Positions 5,631 through 7,175 of a DNA stretch of 7,175 bases are shown here, one piece after another. The stretch is from contig DXHG01000130.1 in the NCBI GenBank assembly GCA_019113455.1, forward strand, positions 1 to 7,175. Reading direction: 5' to 3'. Under the pieces are notes generated by a model, which was not told the origin of the DNA, made no database searches, and was given only the letters and a program-made list of their open reading frames with translations. The stretch comes from Candidatus Treponema faecavium. GTDB lineage: Bacteria > Spirochaetota > Spirochaetia > Treponematales > Treponemataceae. Numbering within the stretch: position 1 is the stretch's first letter; every line of letters starts with the position of its first letter. Made by a program: the position numbers and the translations under genes.

Positions 5631-6773
5631 CTACTCATACGTGTATTTCCACGAAAGCGGCACGGCAAATCCGAGGGAGTAGTTGCCCGGCGCAAAATTC
5701 TGCTCGTTAATGAATATCACGCAGCCGGCGAGAATCTCGTGCCGATCCCCGAGCGAGAACGCAAACCGCGGGTATATCTCCCAGCGGTCGCGGCTTTCCC
5801 GTTCATCGGCGTCTGCATTGTTGTACCACAGGCCGTAATACGCCGCAGAGACGTTAAACTCAATGTTGTCGTCGACTTCCATGCCGAACAGCAAGCCGGC
5901 ATAGAACGGGTTATACTGATTATTATGTTCGGCAAAACCCGGCTCCAGATCGGCGGCAATCGTAAAGTCGTCAAAGTCAAAGCGCACCGTCAGGTCTATA
6001 AGATGCGCGGCATTGCCTCTGCCGTAACTAAAGCTGTAGCTGTCTATTTTGCGGTAATAGAGATCTGTATCTATAACAGAGTTTTCAAACTGCGCGATAC
6101 TCTCACCGCGGAACGTGTAGCCGCCGCCGATATAGAGCCCGTCAAGACCGGAGAAGCTCGCGTTGATGCCGAACACCGGAGAGCCTGATGTGAATATTTT
6201 AATAAAGCCGCCGATAGTAAGGTCGTCGTCAAAGAGCGAGAAATCAACGCCCGCGTTGAGCTGCAGCCTGAACTCGTCGCTTGCCGTCCACCATGTCTGC
6301 GTTACCGGCAGGTTGAGCCCGATGCGCACAAAGTCCGCGATGCGGAACGTAGCGCCGAATCCGTTGCGTCCGTAATTGCCGTCTATTGTGTAATCATCGT
6401 ACACCATCATGTACGAGCCTTGCGTTGCCTGATAAAAGCTGTTGCCCACGGCTAGCTCTACCCACGGCGCAGGGCGGAACCACACGTTCGCTCTTTTCAG
6501 AAGGCCGGTAAACCGCAGCTCTTCGCCCGGCTCGTGCTGCCCCGTCAGCCTGAGCTTGTATTCTGCCTGCACGCTGAACGGCCCGTAGTGAACGAGCCCT
6601 GAAACCGTGTCGTACAGCCCGCCGAACCCGAAATCGTGATTATTGTGATTCCAGTCAGGCAGCATAATCATAATGCCTTCCGAGCCAAGCTCGTTTGACA
6701 CGCGGAAATCCTGCGCGAAAGCGGCTCCCGCCGTGCAGAGTACGGCGCATACCGCCGCCAGTAATTTTTTCAT
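5631..6773 (-). CDS. Secreted, probable outer-membrane beta-barrel protein
   Basis: A 380-residue exported protein of unknown specific role. A clear Sec signal peptide (KK, a hydrophobic stretch, then AFA before Gln21) predicts cleavage after residue 20; no lipobox is seen. The mature part has alternating polar and aromatic residues, many Gly, Phe and Tyr, and short Asp/Asn-rich turns, as in porin-like barrels. Examples are GGFIKIFTSGSPVFGINASF and the ending VPLSWKYTYE. There are no further hydrophobic helices. I recognise no named family; it resembles the uncharacterised barrel proteins common in treponemes. The ATG is preceded by GAGGAG (6779-6784) at a 5-base spacing. It is convergent with araR, shares its terminator, and lies downstream of a partial paralogue on the same strand. 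A role in sugar uptake is possible given the neighbours, but nothing in the sequence shows it. Confidence 0.8.
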   Translation of the reverse strand: MKKLLAAVCAVLCTAGAAFAQDFRVSNELGSEGIMIMLPDWNHNNHDFGFGGLYDTVSGLVHYGPFSVQAEYKLRLTGQHEPGEELRFTGLLKRANVWFRPAPWVELAVGNSFYQATQGSYMMVYDDYTIDGNYGRNGFGATFRIADFVRIGLNLPVTQTWWTASDEFRLQLNAGVDFSLFDDDLTIGGFIKIFTSGSPVFGINASFSGLDGLYIGGGYTFRGESIAQFENSVIDTDLYYRKIDSYSFSYGRGNAAHLIDLTVRFDFDDFTIAADLEPGFAEHNNQYNPFYAGLLFGMEVDDNIEFNVSAAYYGLWYNNADADERESRDRWEIYPRFAFSLGDRHEILAGCVIFINEQNFAPGNYSLGFAVPLSWKYTYE

Positions 6774-6796
6774 AGATGCTCCTCAAAACGATACCA

Positions 6797-6813
6797 TGCG
6801 CGGTCCGCGCGCA
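6797..6813 (-). repeat. Hairpin in the barrel gene leader
   Basis: TGCGCG (6797-6802) pairs with CGCGCA (6808-6813) around a 5-base loop. On the minus strand it lies between the proposed promoter and the Shine-Dalgarno sequence of the barrel gene and lacks a T-tract, so it is not a terminator. It may stabilise the leader. Confidence 0.35.
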
Positions 6814-6832
6814 GATATAAAAACTCGCTTTG

Positions 6833-6861
6833 AGTATCGGCAGAACAATCCGCTGTGTTTA
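6833..6861 (-). promoter_or_regulatory. Weak candidate promoter for the barrel gene
   Basis: On the minus strand, TAAACA (6861-6856) and GATACT (6838-6833) are 17 bases apart, each a 4 of 6 match to sigma70 boxes. Transcription would start about 52 bases before the ATG. The gene may instead be read through from the upstream paralogue. Confidence 0.3.
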
Positions 6862-6865
6862 TACG

Positions 6866-6885
6866 GCGCGGTATGGGTGCCGCGC
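6866..6885 (-). repeat. GC-rich hairpin after the partial paralogue
   Basis: GCGCGG (6866-6871) pairs with CCGCGC (6880-6885) around an 8-base loop, 9 bases past the stop of the partial gene. No T-run follows on the minus strand, so it is at best a weak or factor-assisted terminator. Confidence 0.35.
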
Positions 6886-6894
6886 GTCCTGCGG

Positions 6895-7175
6895 TCAGCC
6901 TTCGTCCTCTGTACGCTGGCTGTGCGATTGGCGTATCGTGTATTTCCAGGTGAGCGGAATGTTCCAGGAGATCGCGCTGTTTTGCACGGAAAAAAGCACG
7001 CCCGCCGTAAAGAGGGAGTTCCCCCAGGAAAAAGAAAAATACGGATATACTTCCCACAGGTCTTGGGAAAGAGAACCGCCGTCAAAGAGCGCGAAATAGC
7101 GCGCCTTGGCCTTGAGCCTGAGCGTCATGCCGTCCGCGGCATAAAGGCGCACCGAAGGGAGCGCGCCGCAGTAGA
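6895..7175 (-). CDS. Beta-barrel protein paralogue, C-terminal part (runs off the right edge)
   Basis: The frame is open from the right edge (7175) to the TGA at 6895-6897, about 93 codons, with no stop or convincing start. A GTG at 7150-7152 is in frame but has nothing to mark it as a start, and the reading continues upstream. The end is homologous to the end of the neighbouring barrel gene: WEVYPYFSFSWGN against WEIYPRFAFSLGD, and IPLTWKYT against VPLSWKYT, with aligned Gly and aromatic positions between. It is therefore a tandem paralogue and probably also an outer-membrane barrel. Oddly, it carries about 12 hydrophilic residues (RQSHSQRTEDEG) past the conserved WKYTI, where the neighbour stops almost at once. 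The gap to the neighbour is 121 bases. The function is unknown, and the N-terminus with any signal peptide is outside the window. Confidence 0.8.
   Translation of the reverse strand, partial: YCGALPSVRLYAADGMTLRLKAKARYFALFDGGSLSQDLWEVYPYFSFSWGNSLFTAGVLFSVQNSAISWNIPLTWKYTIRQSHSQRTEDEG

Noticed and set aside
5610..6188. Plus-strand frame of 192 codons opposite the barrel gene
   Set aside because: It starts within the terminator region, has no Shine-Dalgarno sequence, and lies antisense to a gene with a clear signal peptide and barrel pattern.
7150..7152. GTG as a true start giving an 85-residue protein
   Set aside because: The frame stays open upstream to the window edge and the sequence aligns with the C-terminal end of a 380-residue paralogue, so it is a partial gene, not a small one.

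Overview
The window reads as a chromosomal segment of a spirochaete, most likely a moderately GC-rich Treponema or close relative. This is inferred from the style of the secreted beta-barrel proteins on the minus strand and from the combination of a Bacillus/Clostridium-type AraR with an araBAD-type operon. No rRNA or marker gene settles the taxon.

Layout: (1) Bases 1-about 300 hold no credible gene. They carry a degenerate tandem array with a 22-bp period whose units are themselves dyads, then a perfect 22-bp palindrome and two small hairpins. (2) A sigma70-like promoter (322-350) starts a leader of about 118 nt with a stem-loop, followed by a tight plus-strand operon: an FGGY-family ribulokinase (475-2073), L-arabinose isomerase araA (2088-3566) and L-ribulose-5-phosphate 4-epimerase araD (3571-4272). 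(3) The araD-araR gap holds a GC-rich hairpin, a second hairpin with a T-tract (the likely operon terminator) and an araR promoter. (4) araR (4467-5552) encodes a GntR-headed, LacI-bodied repressor very like Bacillus subtilis AraR. (5) A strong bidirectional terminator (5576-5614) separates araR from a convergent minus-strand region. (6) That region holds a complete secreted, probably outer-membrane beta-barrel protein (5631-6773) and, upstream of it, the C-terminal part of a paralogue that runs off the right edge.

Together the operon gives the full route from L-arabinose via L-ribulose and L-ribulose-5-phosphate to D-xylulose-5-phosphate, with AraR as the local sugar-responsive repressor. 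No arabinose transporter or arabinosidase is present in the window. The araB and araR promoters share an identical 16-bp box spanning the predicted start sites, and both regulatory gaps contain GTAC-centred sequences resembling known AraR operators. The part that looks least ordinary is the 22-bp dyad-repeat array upstream of the operon.
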